A DNA stretch of 64,000 nucleotides, from assembly GCA_003194525.1 (NCBI GenBank), contig NBIV01000075.1:1-64000 (forward strand), written 5' to 3'. Below are positions 10,711 to 21,374 of the stretch, piece by piece. The notes under the pieces are model-generated. The model was not told the origin of the DNA. It did no database searches and saw nothing but the letters and a program-made list of their open reading frames with translations. The number at the start of each line of letters is the position of its first letter. The stretch's first letter is position 1. A program made the translations under genes and the position numbers. Source of the stretch: Gracilariopsis chorda. Taxonomy: Eukaryota; Rhodophyta; Florideophyceae; Gracilariales; Gracilariaceae.

Positions 10711-10731
10711 CGATTCTAGGTCGGGAGACCA
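10711..10731 (-). other. Primer binding site of chromovirus A
   Basis: The plus strand reads CTAGGTCGGGAGACCA up to base 10731, three bases inside the 5' LTR. It looks like a tRNA 3' end (T-stem, seven acceptor bases, discriminator A, CCA), so the element strand begins TGG as a PBS should. The acceptor end GGGAGACCA resembles that of yeast-type tRNA-Tyr, but I cannot confirm the primer. Confidence 0.75.
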
Positions 10732-10734
10732 CTT

Positions 10735-11637
10735 TGTAGTGCAATACCCGCAAGCGGGACAACACACGAAGACGTTCGGAATCTTCCTCTCACGAGGTTA
10801 ACACAGCGAACGGAGCCTCTCTAGATGAGTACGACGAAGTCGGGTTGTAAAGCCGAGGCTCACCCTCACGCCAAGCGGGGAGAGTTGAAACAGTAGGATT
10901 AGGATCACCACGAATGGGAAAACAGCCCTTCCAAGGAGTACGAGTCCACGTAAGTGGGGGAAGACGTCACGGGATTCCGGCACGAGAGACACGCGTCAGC
11001 GGTGACGAGCAACCACATAAAGGGGTAGGAACCACGGGAGTGGGGTAAGGGAAATAAGGGGGATGCCCGATTGGGGGCGACAGGGGTGTGGGCCAACGGG
11101 ACCACGGAAAAAGGTACAATGGAAACCCTATACAGGGGCGAGAACACGGCGGTGGTTAATTAAGTGACAAGTGCCCAAGGCGGTGATACTCCTAGTGACG
11201 CAGGGTGGATAGGTCTACCGTTAGTAACGCGGCTTTACCTCCGAGGAGTGTAGAAGACTCGCGAAAGCGGAGAAGACTTAGAGCCAAGAACCCTGGTTGG
11301 GGAAGTTTACTCAGTGTCAGGGCGAGGTCGCCGAGCCACTATATAGTGTAGTAATCTCCCTACTGTAGCGTAGATAAATAATAAATAATAAATATAAGTT
11401 AACTAAATGTCCACACCGTGGTGCCAACCTCCTCTTGACTATCCGTGTCACACGTGGTCCACTCACGCCTTGGGCGGCACACGGCGCATGCACAGGTGTG
11501 CACCTGGCGCACAGCGCGGATCCGCTGAGGGCTGAGGCACCCGCTAATAGCGGTAGTAATCATAAACACGCGAAAGCGGTAAGAACATCAAGTCCACAGG
11601 GCATCGCTGAGTCTTCCTCCTTGAGGATTGCACTTCA
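10735..11637 (-). repeat. Right LTR (5' LTR) of chromovirus A, complete
   Basis: A 903-bp repeat with plus-strand ends TGTAGTGCAAT and ATTGCACTTCA, an imperfect inverted pair. It matches bases 1-875. It should carry the promoter for gag-pol on the minus strand. GC and then a second LTR start at 11640 follow immediately, so element A landed at the very edge of an older related LTR. Its 5-bp duplication would be GCTGT, but the other flank lies outside the window. Confidence 0.93.
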
Positions 11638-11639
11638 GC

Positions 11640-12434
11640 TGTAGTGCAATGCCCGGAAGGGGAGTGCACCGAAAGACGTTCGGAATCTTTCCTCGTTAGA
11701 GCTGAGCCCAGTTGGGTAGAACACTCTCAGGATTGGCACGACTATGTTGGGTTGTAAGGCCGAGGCCACCCGTCGGGACTTGCGAAGGGAGGTTGAGGCA
11801 AGAATCGGATATCCGCAGGATCAGTATATGGGGATGGTCGTCCACTAGAGAGGTGATGTTTTCACGTTAGTGGCACGCGCGAACACGAGCCATGGGTAGC
11901 GGGAAAGCCACCCTGTAAAGGTAAAAATAAGGGGGAGCAGAGTCACGAGTGTCATGACGAAGACTAATGGCAGTGCCGGTAAATAAACCTTATAGAAGGT
12001 GAACACCGAGACAGCTGGAATAACAATCCGAATACTCGGGTCCTTTAGATTGGCAAGGGGGGTAGACTTCCCGTATGCGACGGTGCTTCTCTCCAAAGAG
12101 GAGTAGAGAACACGCGAAAGTGGCGAGGTCTGGAGCCAATTCCCCAGGTTGGGGTCCCTTGTTGGGGAATGCATACTGGTGCGACGGCAACCCGCCGGCA
12201 CACTAAGTACCAACCATCCCAGAAATGAGTGTAAAAATAATAAACAGAACTAACTAAACTACTCCACTTTGGTGGTTCATGCCCACATCTGTGGTCAACC
12301 ACCAACTGACTCTTCCGTGTCCCACGTGTCAAATCCACTATTAGTGGTCGTAGTTCATGCAATGACTACATTACGGAAACATTCTGGAAATCAACCAAGT
12401 ACCAAGAATCCCTCTCTGAGGGCATTGCACTTCA
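11640..12434 (-). repeat. Solo LTR of a related family
   Basis: It starts TGTAGTGCAATGCCC and ends GGCATTGCACTTCA, with internal similarity to the element A LTR (for example AGACGTTCGGAATCTT and GGGTTGTAAGGCCGAGG). It is about 795 bp, and no gag-pol of the same family is attached on either side. I read it as a solo LTR left by LTR-LTR recombination. Confidence 0.75.
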
Positions 12435-12449
12435 ATTGCATTTAATACC

Positions 12450-15400
12450 GCGAGGATTTTTGGGCTAAATGTTGAGAACACGACAGGTGTCGAAGTTGAA
12501 CTGGGTGACAAGTCAGCAAAACAAGTCAATGGAAAAATTACTGCAGTGATGAATGTCAAAGGATGCCTGTTTACTGAGAGAGTCTTTCTCATCGATATGG
12601 ATGATTATGTGGATGATAAGGAAGACCTACCAGTTGTCATATTGGGACAATCATGGTTAAGGAAGCAGAATCGGAATATCGATTGGGGTAATATCGAATT
12701 GTCATTGACCAGACCAGATGGGTCAATAGTGAAGATTCTTCCGAGGACGAACAAGAACTCCTCCCAAACGCAAACGTTGAAAGGAGGGTCGTTCGAGAAA
12801 ATGGCACGAGTATTGAAGAAAGGTAAGTGTGAGTTGTACATGGCTCGAATTACAGAACTTATGGCTTTGCACATGGAGACACTGAGTACTACGAAACACT
12901 TCAAGGATACACTCGCCCAGTATGAAGACATTTTTCGAGAGGAATTGCCAGAAGAACTACCCCCGAGACGTGGAATGCATTTCGAGATTAACCTCAAACC
13001 AGGAGAACCACCCCCAGTGAGACCAATTATCCGATTGTCGTCAGCCGAGTTAAAGGAGCTGAAGCTGCAATCACAGAAGTAACTTGACAAAGGACTACTG
13101 CGTCCGTCTTCGTCACCTTTTGGCGCTTCAGTATTTCACTAAGAAGAAAAACGACGATCTACGTATGTTATGCGACTATAGGGCTTTAAATAAGATCACA
13201 ATTCCCGATGCCAGCCCGATACCACCAATCGACGAAACGATCTACCAAGCATCTGGTGCAAGCGTCTTTCCACAGCTGGATATCATATGGGGGTATCACC
13301 AAACGAGATTGAAGGACCACGACTTTAACAGAACAGCAGTAAGGACCCGACTTGGTTCTTTCGAGTGGAGAGTCTTATGTTTTGGATCAACAAACGCTCC
13401 TTCGGCGTTCTCCCGCCTTCTCTCCAGTCTGTTCCAGGACCTTCTTGGCGATTGTATGGTACTGTACCTTGAAGACATGTTGATCTATAGTAAGAATATG
13501 GAAGAACACAGGGAACAGTTGCGACGAATATTCAGTATCTTGCGCAAACGCAAACTATACCTACGGTCCCGCAAGTGTACTTTTGGAGTTTAACAAGTGG
13601 AATATTTGGGCTACATGATGAATTCGCAAGGAATAAGAACGCAAAGACGTTTGGTAAAAGCAGTCAAAGATTGGCCCATACCACAGAACATGATAGAAGT
13701 GCAAAGATTTTGGGCCTCGCAAATTATTACGGGCAATCTACGAGGAGCTACGCAGCCATTGTACTACCACTGACTAACCTGGTTCGACGGAAGGAGTTCA
13801 CGTGGAGTGAAAATGAAAAAAATGCATTCGACGAATTGAAGCAAAAGCATACGAATGCACCACTTTTAAGACATCCATCTTCAACAGAGCCGTTTGTTCT
13901 CACGACAGATGCGTCTAAGTTTGCAGTAGAAGCAACTCTTGAGCAAAGTGGTCACCCAGTTGCATATCTATCGCACAGATGGACGGACACTGAAACAAGA
14001 TGTGACACCGGGGAGCAAGAGCTCTTAGCAGTGATGATCGCTTTGAGAACATGGGCGGTTTATCTACGAGACAGAGCGTTTATTTTGAAGACAGATCATG
14101 GACCACTTAAATACCTTTAGTCGAATACCAAGCTGACTGGAAGGCAGATGCAATGGATAGACGAACCGCAGAGCTATAATTTTATCGTGGGGCATCTGCC
14201 GGGCTCAATGAATAGTGCAGCTGATGCACTAAGTTCGGAGTTCATAGTCCTGAATTCATTACCTGTGAATGACAACACTCTAGTACAGAGGGTATAGGAA
14301 GGCTACGCTAAGGATAAATGGTCAAGAGATCTGATTGCGTGGTTTTCAAACAGCGAAGCACAGCACTCTAAGAAAGTCCGTATGTATGCACCAAACTACT
14401 CAATGTAGGATAAGAGTTTTTACTGGACTGTTGCCGATACAAGAAGATTTTTATGTACCACAAGTCGCAGGTCTACGAAAAGAATTTCTTGCCCAAATAC
14501 ACACGTGCCCCCATTTTGGAGTGTAAAAAACGTTTTACCGGTGCGACAAGTCGTTCTACTGGAAAGGGATGTATAACGATATCGTAAAGTACGTTGGATC
14601 ATGTCTCAACTTCCAACACAGTAAGGAAGAACGAGCAAAAGAAAAAGGACTACTATAACCACACGGAATCCCAAAAAAACTGTTGGGAGGTGTTGACGAT
14701 GGATTTTCTTACAGAATTCCCAACCACTGACAATGGAAACGACTCAGTGTTTTTGATCGTTGAAAAGCTTTCAAAACGAGGAATCTTTATCCCAACAAAC
14801 AAGGGCATTACGTCTACTGATGTCGTTCAGTTGTTGTTTGACTATGTATTCTCCAAACATGGAATGCCAGAAAGCGTAATAATGGATAGAGATCCGCTGT
14901 TTACGTTGAATTACTTTGAAGGAATCACGCAGACGCTGAACATTAAGAAGAATATGGCAAGCAAAGGACATCCACAGACCGATGGTCAGAGTGAGAATAC
15001 TATTCGAGCTTTGAGCCAGATTCTACGTCATATCATTCAGAAGAAGCCATAGGAATGGGATTTGTTCCTCAGTGACCTGGCATTTGAGTACAACGCCACA
15101 AAACACAAGAGCACGAAGCTTACTACATTCGAAGTCGATCTGTGATATGTTCCTCAGTCTGAATTTGCAAAACGAACGGGTACTGTTTCAAATTGTGAAC
15201 CAGCGTTGAACATTCTGAAACGACGAGAGAGGTTTAAGTTAATAGTGCGAGATAACCTTTCTGATGCATAAACAGAACAAGTCTACTACGTCAATCAGAA
15301 GGGAAGACACGTATGCTTCGAAGTTGGGGACTTGGTGATGTTGAATGTTGCTGGTATGGGACTATCATCTCGCTCGGATTTGCCAAAGAAATGGAGGCCA

Positions 15401-15690
15401 AAGTTTGTCGGTCCTTTATCAGTTACTGAATTCATGGGTCCAGTGACTTACAAAGTAGGGCTTCCTCCTACGATAAAACGGGCGCACAATGTTTTTCACG
15501 TTACGAAGCTGAAGAAGTACTTGAGGGCAGAAAAGGACAACAATACTTTTTCGGTGGTAATTGATGCCGAAGGCAATGTGGAACAAGAAATCAAAGAAAT
15601 TGTAGATAGGAAGAAGTCACGTCGAAAGGTCTACTAATCGGTACAATTCGAAAATGATACCAAACAAGATGCTATTTGGATTGCATAAAG
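12450..15690 (+). pseudogene. pol: Decayed Ty3/gypsy pol, a different lineage, plus strand
   Basis: Pieces in three frames follow pol order. The protease C-terminus (ILGQSWLRKQN...IDW) is at 12620-12690. RT motifs include LRMLCDYRALN, FGSTNAPSAF and YLEDMLIYS; the last is YLDD in live copies, so a catalytic Asp is lost. RNase H is at 13575-14120 (TTDASKFAVEA). The integrase has TMDFLTEFP, IMDRDP and QTDGQSEN at 14594-15050, so D, D and E are still visible. The C-terminus near 15480-15640 has the HNVFHVTKLKKY motif and a chromodomain-like start, then a stop. Several stops and frame changes show it is dead. No LTRs of its own were found and the 5' part is missing next to the solo LTR. Confidence 0.88.
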
Positions 15691-17526
15691 CGAGTTAATG
15701 AACTGCAAGCATCTCATCGGCGCGTATGAGGAATCAACGAGGACTTCTGATTCCAAAGAGAGAGTGAATGTAATATAGTATTACGCGACACCCATTCATT
15801 GTTATTACGTAGCGACCGTTTGTTACGAACCCATATGTTTGAATACGATTAAAGCATAGAGCTACAACAAAAACCTCTATATAAGCTACGCTAGTTTGCG
15901 TGAAAACGATAGGAGCGCGAAGCGTCATCATTGCACAGAGAGAGTAAAACGTGAAGTTTGATTGTCATTCCTCTCTTACAAAACCCATTTGTTAACACTC
16001 GTTTTGGCGTTTTAAAGCCATTTCATTGGTGTTGCAACGTGCACATACCTGTATTCCAATAGCATCGCTAACCTTTAGCACTTATCGGATAATATGTCTA
16101 CAAGAAACGCCTCCGCCTTGTGGCTCTCCACAAGCCTGAAACAAACCAGTATTTGGCCCGCCAATTCCCATACTAATATACATATCTTTCTATCAGATAC
16201 ATATATATATATGCATCTGTGACTTTTTGGGTGGTGAACGTGTTAAAAAAGCCAGGTATCCAAACGTGTTAATCTGCAAATTCCGCTTTAAGATGTCATC
16301 ATCGCCAAGCGTGCACCATAACTAGTGTCTATTTGACATTGACTTCATCTGAGGTCAGATTGTATTTTCAAGGATACAAAGAAGTTTATTTATTTAAGAC
16401 TTTGCAAGGCGATCGCAGTGGAACCGCTTCTCCGTCATCTCCGATGAAGTTCTACAATCGGTTTTTCTGACTCGCAAGCATCAAGAACATGACAAAAGAC
16501 AACACATATCATTGAATATGACAACGTACTGCACTCTTTCTCCTTCCGCGCAAGTTATGATTCCAGCGCACGCTATCAACAACAAAACAACATTTTTCTC
16601 CACCAACACACATCTCATCATCTCTGATCTTGAAATCTCTCCCAGAGTATACAGCTAGACATACGCACCTCAATTCTCATCTCTTTTTACCGTAAATCGT
16701 GCCGCGGCGACAAACACAATCACCAATCAATCGTTTTTGGTTGATAGAAACATATTGTTTGAAAACAACTCACTTATTGTCTCTACAGTCAGTTTCCTAA
16801 CCCAGCAGAAGTACAATTTGGCCCTGGAAGCTTCTCTGGTATCCAAACACCCACGCTGTTCAACCTCTTCATCCCTTGATCAAATTTAATCAGTGTACAT
16901 TCTAGAACGTTTTATGGAAGATGAAAGTCTCGAGAAAAGACGGGAAATGTCAAATCTCATATGGATGATACTCTTCGAAATACCCAGGCAAACGAACGAC
17001 CTAGGTTTGGGACGAAACTTTATTTCGGGATGGAAGCATCTCTAACCATCTTGTTTTTCGGGTATTTTATCCAAACAAATGCCGCTTGCTTTTCCCTAAA
17101 AACGTATTCAGACGAACAAAACAGAAATTGTTATTGTCCTTCTGCTGTCATATGCAGCATATCCTAGAGCATATAATGCTCTGCACATAAACTAGTCTCA
17201 GATTGCGCTACGTAGCGACGTTTGGCTTTCATTGCAACGATGGGTGTCTTTACTGGAGCTTTTCTCTGACAGGTCAATGCCTCTCTCCCTTCCCTAACCT
17301 TTGTAGCAGCGTTGGCACTTAAGTATACATCCGTGTGCCCTTTCGACCAGTTTTTGTAGTGCTAATTGGACTGATTCCACGTATACTTACAAGCACACTT
17401 GCTTACAATTCTGTCATCGTCTTACAGACGTGCTGCATTGTCCTCCCTGAACTTTAGACGTGCTCTTCTGTCCTCTCTGAAGCTTAACTGGTGCAACAGG
17501 GTCATCTTCCGGGATTGACGTCCACT
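15691..17526. other. Non-coding, AT-rich
   Basis: I see no supported gene or repeat family here. There is a short AT-rich run (ATATATATATGCAT near 16200-16215). The 68-codon frame at 16961 has no recognisable features. Confidence 0.5.
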
Positions 17527-18318
17527 TCAATGTATATTTGATAGCAACTGATTGCGAACAATGTACTCACTAATAACCTTGGTTAAAGTACCGTCACCTT
17601 CAAAAAAGTCCGTAGTCGGCTGCCACTGCACATCATGGGTATCTGGCTTCTCAAGTAGTATCAAACACTGATAATCACGCCTTTGCATGCAATGAGCGAA
17701 AATTCGATCAACCTTAAACAGTGGTTCTGACAACTCTGAAACAGGCACTGGTGCAAAGCTCGTATATTGCTGCACGCCATCGAGTTCTAGACAATTTGGC
17801 TTGATATGCGAGAAATGCACAACTGGATGCGTCCGAATGTGTGCAGGGAAATCCAAACGAACTGCATTGTTCCCAACTAGAGCCATGATTCAGAATGATC
17901 CAAACCGTCGCGTCGACGGCTTAGAAGAAGTTTGGAATTTAGAACAGGAATCTCTAAGGATTTTTTGCGAAACCCACACCTGATCGCCTATCGTATAGGT
18001 CGGAGCCCAGCAGTGCACACTCGCTTCCGCAGCTTGGCAAGAGTTTGCTAGCTCATGCGCATACTTCGCTATGTCAAAGACAGCTTGCATACACTCGCCG
18101 AAATCCGTAAGTGTGTCGACAGACGTACTTGACTGGAACAAGGAATCCAAGTGTGCCATTGGTTGCGACCCAAGGTCAGCCTGAAATAGTGGCAGTCCAA
18201 AATCACCTAAAACAGCAGAGTTGTACGCACACTCCGCACTTGGAAGAAGCAAATCCCAATCAGTTTGTTCGAACGAACAAAAGCAATGAATTTAGTTCTC
18301 TGCCATTCGATTCATAAC
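17527..18318 (-). pseudogene. Integrase C-terminus of a third Ty3/gypsy lineage, cut by element B
   Basis: Minus-strand frames read DWDLLLPSAECAYNS near 18240 and GDQVWVSQK, which are hallmarks of the integrase core end and its C-terminal barrel. After one stop (about 17890) come HPVVHFSHIKPN and a chromodomain-like tail. Upstream the frame runs on (NRMAEN, one stop) to base 18318, where the LTR of element B begins. The catalytic core is absent and I do not see it on the far side of element B. Confidence 0.75.
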
Positions 18319-19037
18319 TGTGGTGCAATACCCTGCGAAAGGAAAAACACGCGAAGACGTTCTAATCTTCCTCTGTACCGGGTGGTAACAGTAAAAAGAG
18401 CCACCTGCGGTGGGCGCGCTAGTCGGGTGTAAGTCCGAGGCTGACCGTCAGGACAGACGTGAAGGTGTATGGTATAACCCGATAAGAAGCGCGACACTAC
18501 CAAGAAAGAAATAAGGAATCACCGGCAAACACGAGGATGCTGCCTTTATCAGGGAAAACATAGACAAGAAATTGAAACACGCAAATCGGATGATAACGCG
18601 GCGCTGAATACGATTCGAGGTACTAAGAGATGGAGTAACTACTTCAAGACCAGATTTTTGGCTCTCAGATGGAGTTTACCAAGCTCCAGGGGTTCCTGAG
18701 TCAGAGCCGATCACTATCGATTGTTTTGTTTACTTCCCCGCAGTGATTTCACGGTCGCTTGCCTAAGTATAGGCGGCGCTGGTCCACTTTCTGGCAACTA
18801 TATTAAATTATCTGAGTAGAATATAGCTATTCCTAAATAGTAGTTGCAAACATCACGACACGTGTCTTAATTGTGCCAAAGTGGCAAGAAAACTAATGTC
18901 AATTAAAATGTGCAAGTAACCTCAGAGTCGAGTAAGTGACCACCGATTCATATAGTGAACGCTTCCGCCGCGATGCGGTAACACCGTACATATGAGTCAC
19001 AATATGCGATAAACCTCCGCATACGCGTTGCACTACA
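18319..19037 (-). repeat. Left (3') LTR of chromovirus B
   Basis: It starts TGTGGTGCAATACCC and ends GTTGCACTACA. It is collinear with the LTR at 29028-29734, sharing blocks such as GTGCCAAAGTGGCAAG and TCAATTAAAATGTGCA near the end, and is distantly similar to the element A LTR. It is followed by a PPT-like tract. Confidence 0.82.
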
Positions 19038-19049
19038 TATCCCTCTCCT
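19038..19049 (-). promoter_or_regulatory. Polypurine tract of chromovirus B
   Basis: The plus strand TATCCCTCTCCT touches the LTR end and differs from the element A tract by one base. It is in the position of the 3' PPT. Confidence 0.75.
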
Positions 19050-19119
19050 TAGGCTCCAAAACGTTCCCGTAAGGAACGGTCGATACCGCAACTCGTGCCT
19101 AATTAACCGTCTCCTCGAG

Positions 19120-21097
19120 ATGGCCGATCCTTTTTTATCTTCTGGTGAGCAGCAAAGGCCTTTTCCTTGCAACGCGATTACATCTTCGCCTCCAAGCTTG
19201 CAAACTACTTCAGCGTCATCTGCCGCTTCACCTCCGATTCCTCGGGTCCCAGTGAGTATCAATCCGAACGACTCGGCTAATCAGCCGCAAGGCAGGACTT
19301 CAATCGTTCTGAACCCATCGGCAGCTCCCAAGAACGTTAGACCTCAACCTGCGATGCAGTGAAATCCTCTGCAATTTGTAGGCGGCTTCAACACAGCTCC
19401 TCTGCCTCAAGCGAGTCATCCTCCAGCGACTGCTGCACTGTACCCATTGAACTATCAACCTTCCCAGCAGGTCTGTCAACAAGCTATGCAGCCTCAACAA
19501 CCGAACTCACAGACGTGGCAATGGCCTTCAGAACAATTGATGTCGGGAAACCTCCCTCCGGGACCATATGCCTCTTATGAAGAGTTAGAAGCGGTCGGTT
19601 CTCTAAAGAACGCAGTGCCGTACCTGCGAGCTTCGTGGTTTCACCCTCACTGGGTCCGCATCATGATGATTATCGAATCATATGCCAGTGATTTAGGCCG
19701 GTTACTGGGTGAATTGCATGTCTATATGAATTCAACATTTGACTGGACACACCGGATTGCCATTACTTCTCAGGCCATTATCCACTTTCGTGGGGAAACC
19801 AACACAAACGTGCGAGCAGCCCTCATCAAGGTGGCACATCAGCGGTTGTATCTAGCTTATTCATACTGTCCAATTCCGACTCACTTCCGTTTCGACGTGG
19901 CCTTCTACCGAACTCCTGGGGAGATCCAATATGGAAAGAATCTCGGGCGTCTCGCGAACACCGTGGAACAGTATCAGGGTGTCCCTCTGCACAACAACAT
20001 ACTGTGCTGGACGCGTCCGCTATGTCGTGCCGAGTTTCGCTATCCTTTACGTGAATCACGGTCGTCTTGTCTTCAAAGAATGATCTGTTTTGAACAAAGA
20101 AGCCGCTCCCGTTAGGGATACCTTATACCTTATCAGAAGGCTGAAGCGACTAGGAATCACCCTCGCCACATGCGCGGAAGATATGTTCCGATTCCTTTCA
20201 CCTGGGCCTCCCCTGAAATGTGCCGGGCGTGCTCTAGGTAGAGCTTCCGCCTTGAATCACGTACGTGGGTAGCAGGTTAATGAGCTACCCGTACACGGGG
20301 TGGTGGTTTGTTGTGAACACGGAGTGGGCTGTTCAAACGGCAGTATATGTCATCCAAGAGGTCTATGACCAATATCGTCCTTGGTATATTTCACCGACTC
20401 TTCGTCGTCGCATCCGATCCCTTGATACAACAATCTCCCCCGGTGGCAATGGAAACTTTTCAGAGGTGGTGAGCCTCCTTAATTTTGTCGACAATACCGA
20501 TTGGAATACAGTGCCAGTAGACTAGGTGGCTCGCAACGATGAGCTGTATACAAATGACCGATCACCGAGAAGGAGTACTTCCCTAGAAGGTGATTTCATC
20601 TATTACGATCCGTGGACGCAGTGAGAATTACTCGAGACGAGGTCTTCAATCTTCGAGATGCCAAAAGAACCACCCCTGCGGGACACCCAACTGGCTTTGT
20701 CGTTACAGACGAGTTCTTTCATGTGGTGGACGCGCATCATCCAATGTTGAATGATGTTCCTGATGAGGATTACGGAAACGTGCTCGTGGAAATGGTAGAT
20801 CCGGTGTGCCATGGAGCAGGGCATTCATTGTCTGTGGCTTCTGCGCCATCTTCTGTGCCTTCTCCGGCTGCGCCAGTTCAAGTTCCGTCCCCATCGGGTG
20901 CATCTACCGCATCAACGAAGAATGATGCACTGCATGTCGCTGTGATCTCTCAGTTCCTCCAGGAGGCTGGCTTATCCGACCTGGTGTCAAGTGACGTCAC
21001 ACAAATGCAAGGTGCACTACAGGCGAGAATGGACCAGAATGATGGGAACCAAACGGGCTCGGTGGACCTTCCTCCTGAAGATGTAGAGATTTGTTGA
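19120..21097 (+). pseudogene. Antisense accessory ORF, decayed copy in element B
   Basis: It starts at an ATG 82 bp inside the LTR, encoding MADPF versus MATEA in element A. The reading frame has a TGA at 19360-19362 and another stop at 20113-20115. It changes frame before 20265 and again before 20612. Alignment to the element A protein is nevertheless clear over the whole length: PLQFVGGFNTAPLPQ against PLQYFSGFHSVPLPQ, CWTRPLCRAEFRY against CWTRPIIRAEFRY, the stretch through EVYDQYRPWYI, and the C-terminal AVISQFLQEAGL...DVTQM against AVISQFLRQVGL...DVTAM. The strong protein match in decayed DNA suggests that the ancestor of both elements carried this gene. No known domain was recognised. 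Confidence 0.78.
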
Positions 21098-21374
21098 GTT
21101 ACAAATTAGCTTGGCTGTTGTGAGCCCAAATAGCGGGTAGCAACATAGTAATGACCTTCCAGTAAACTGGGCTTCTCTGATACTTTTCTTCTTCTTCTCC
21201 CTTTCGGGATATCCATGTATATAAAGTATGCCATTTGATCGTCTTTGCCAAGAGTCTTATTTCCTTCTTCAAGGCTTCATTTATTCATTCCCTTCCAGGG
21301 CTTACTTCTTCTTCTTCCTCTCCACTACAGTAGTGGTGGGCTCTTCATTCCCCATCGTGGGTATAACTGTGCCG
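21098..21374. other. aORF/pol spacer of element B with pyrimidine tracts
   Basis: The interval between convergent genes holds two plus-strand pyrimidine runs (21183-21205 and 21303-21330), matching in position the run at 2871-2944 in element A. No coding sequence is seen. Confidence 0.5.
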
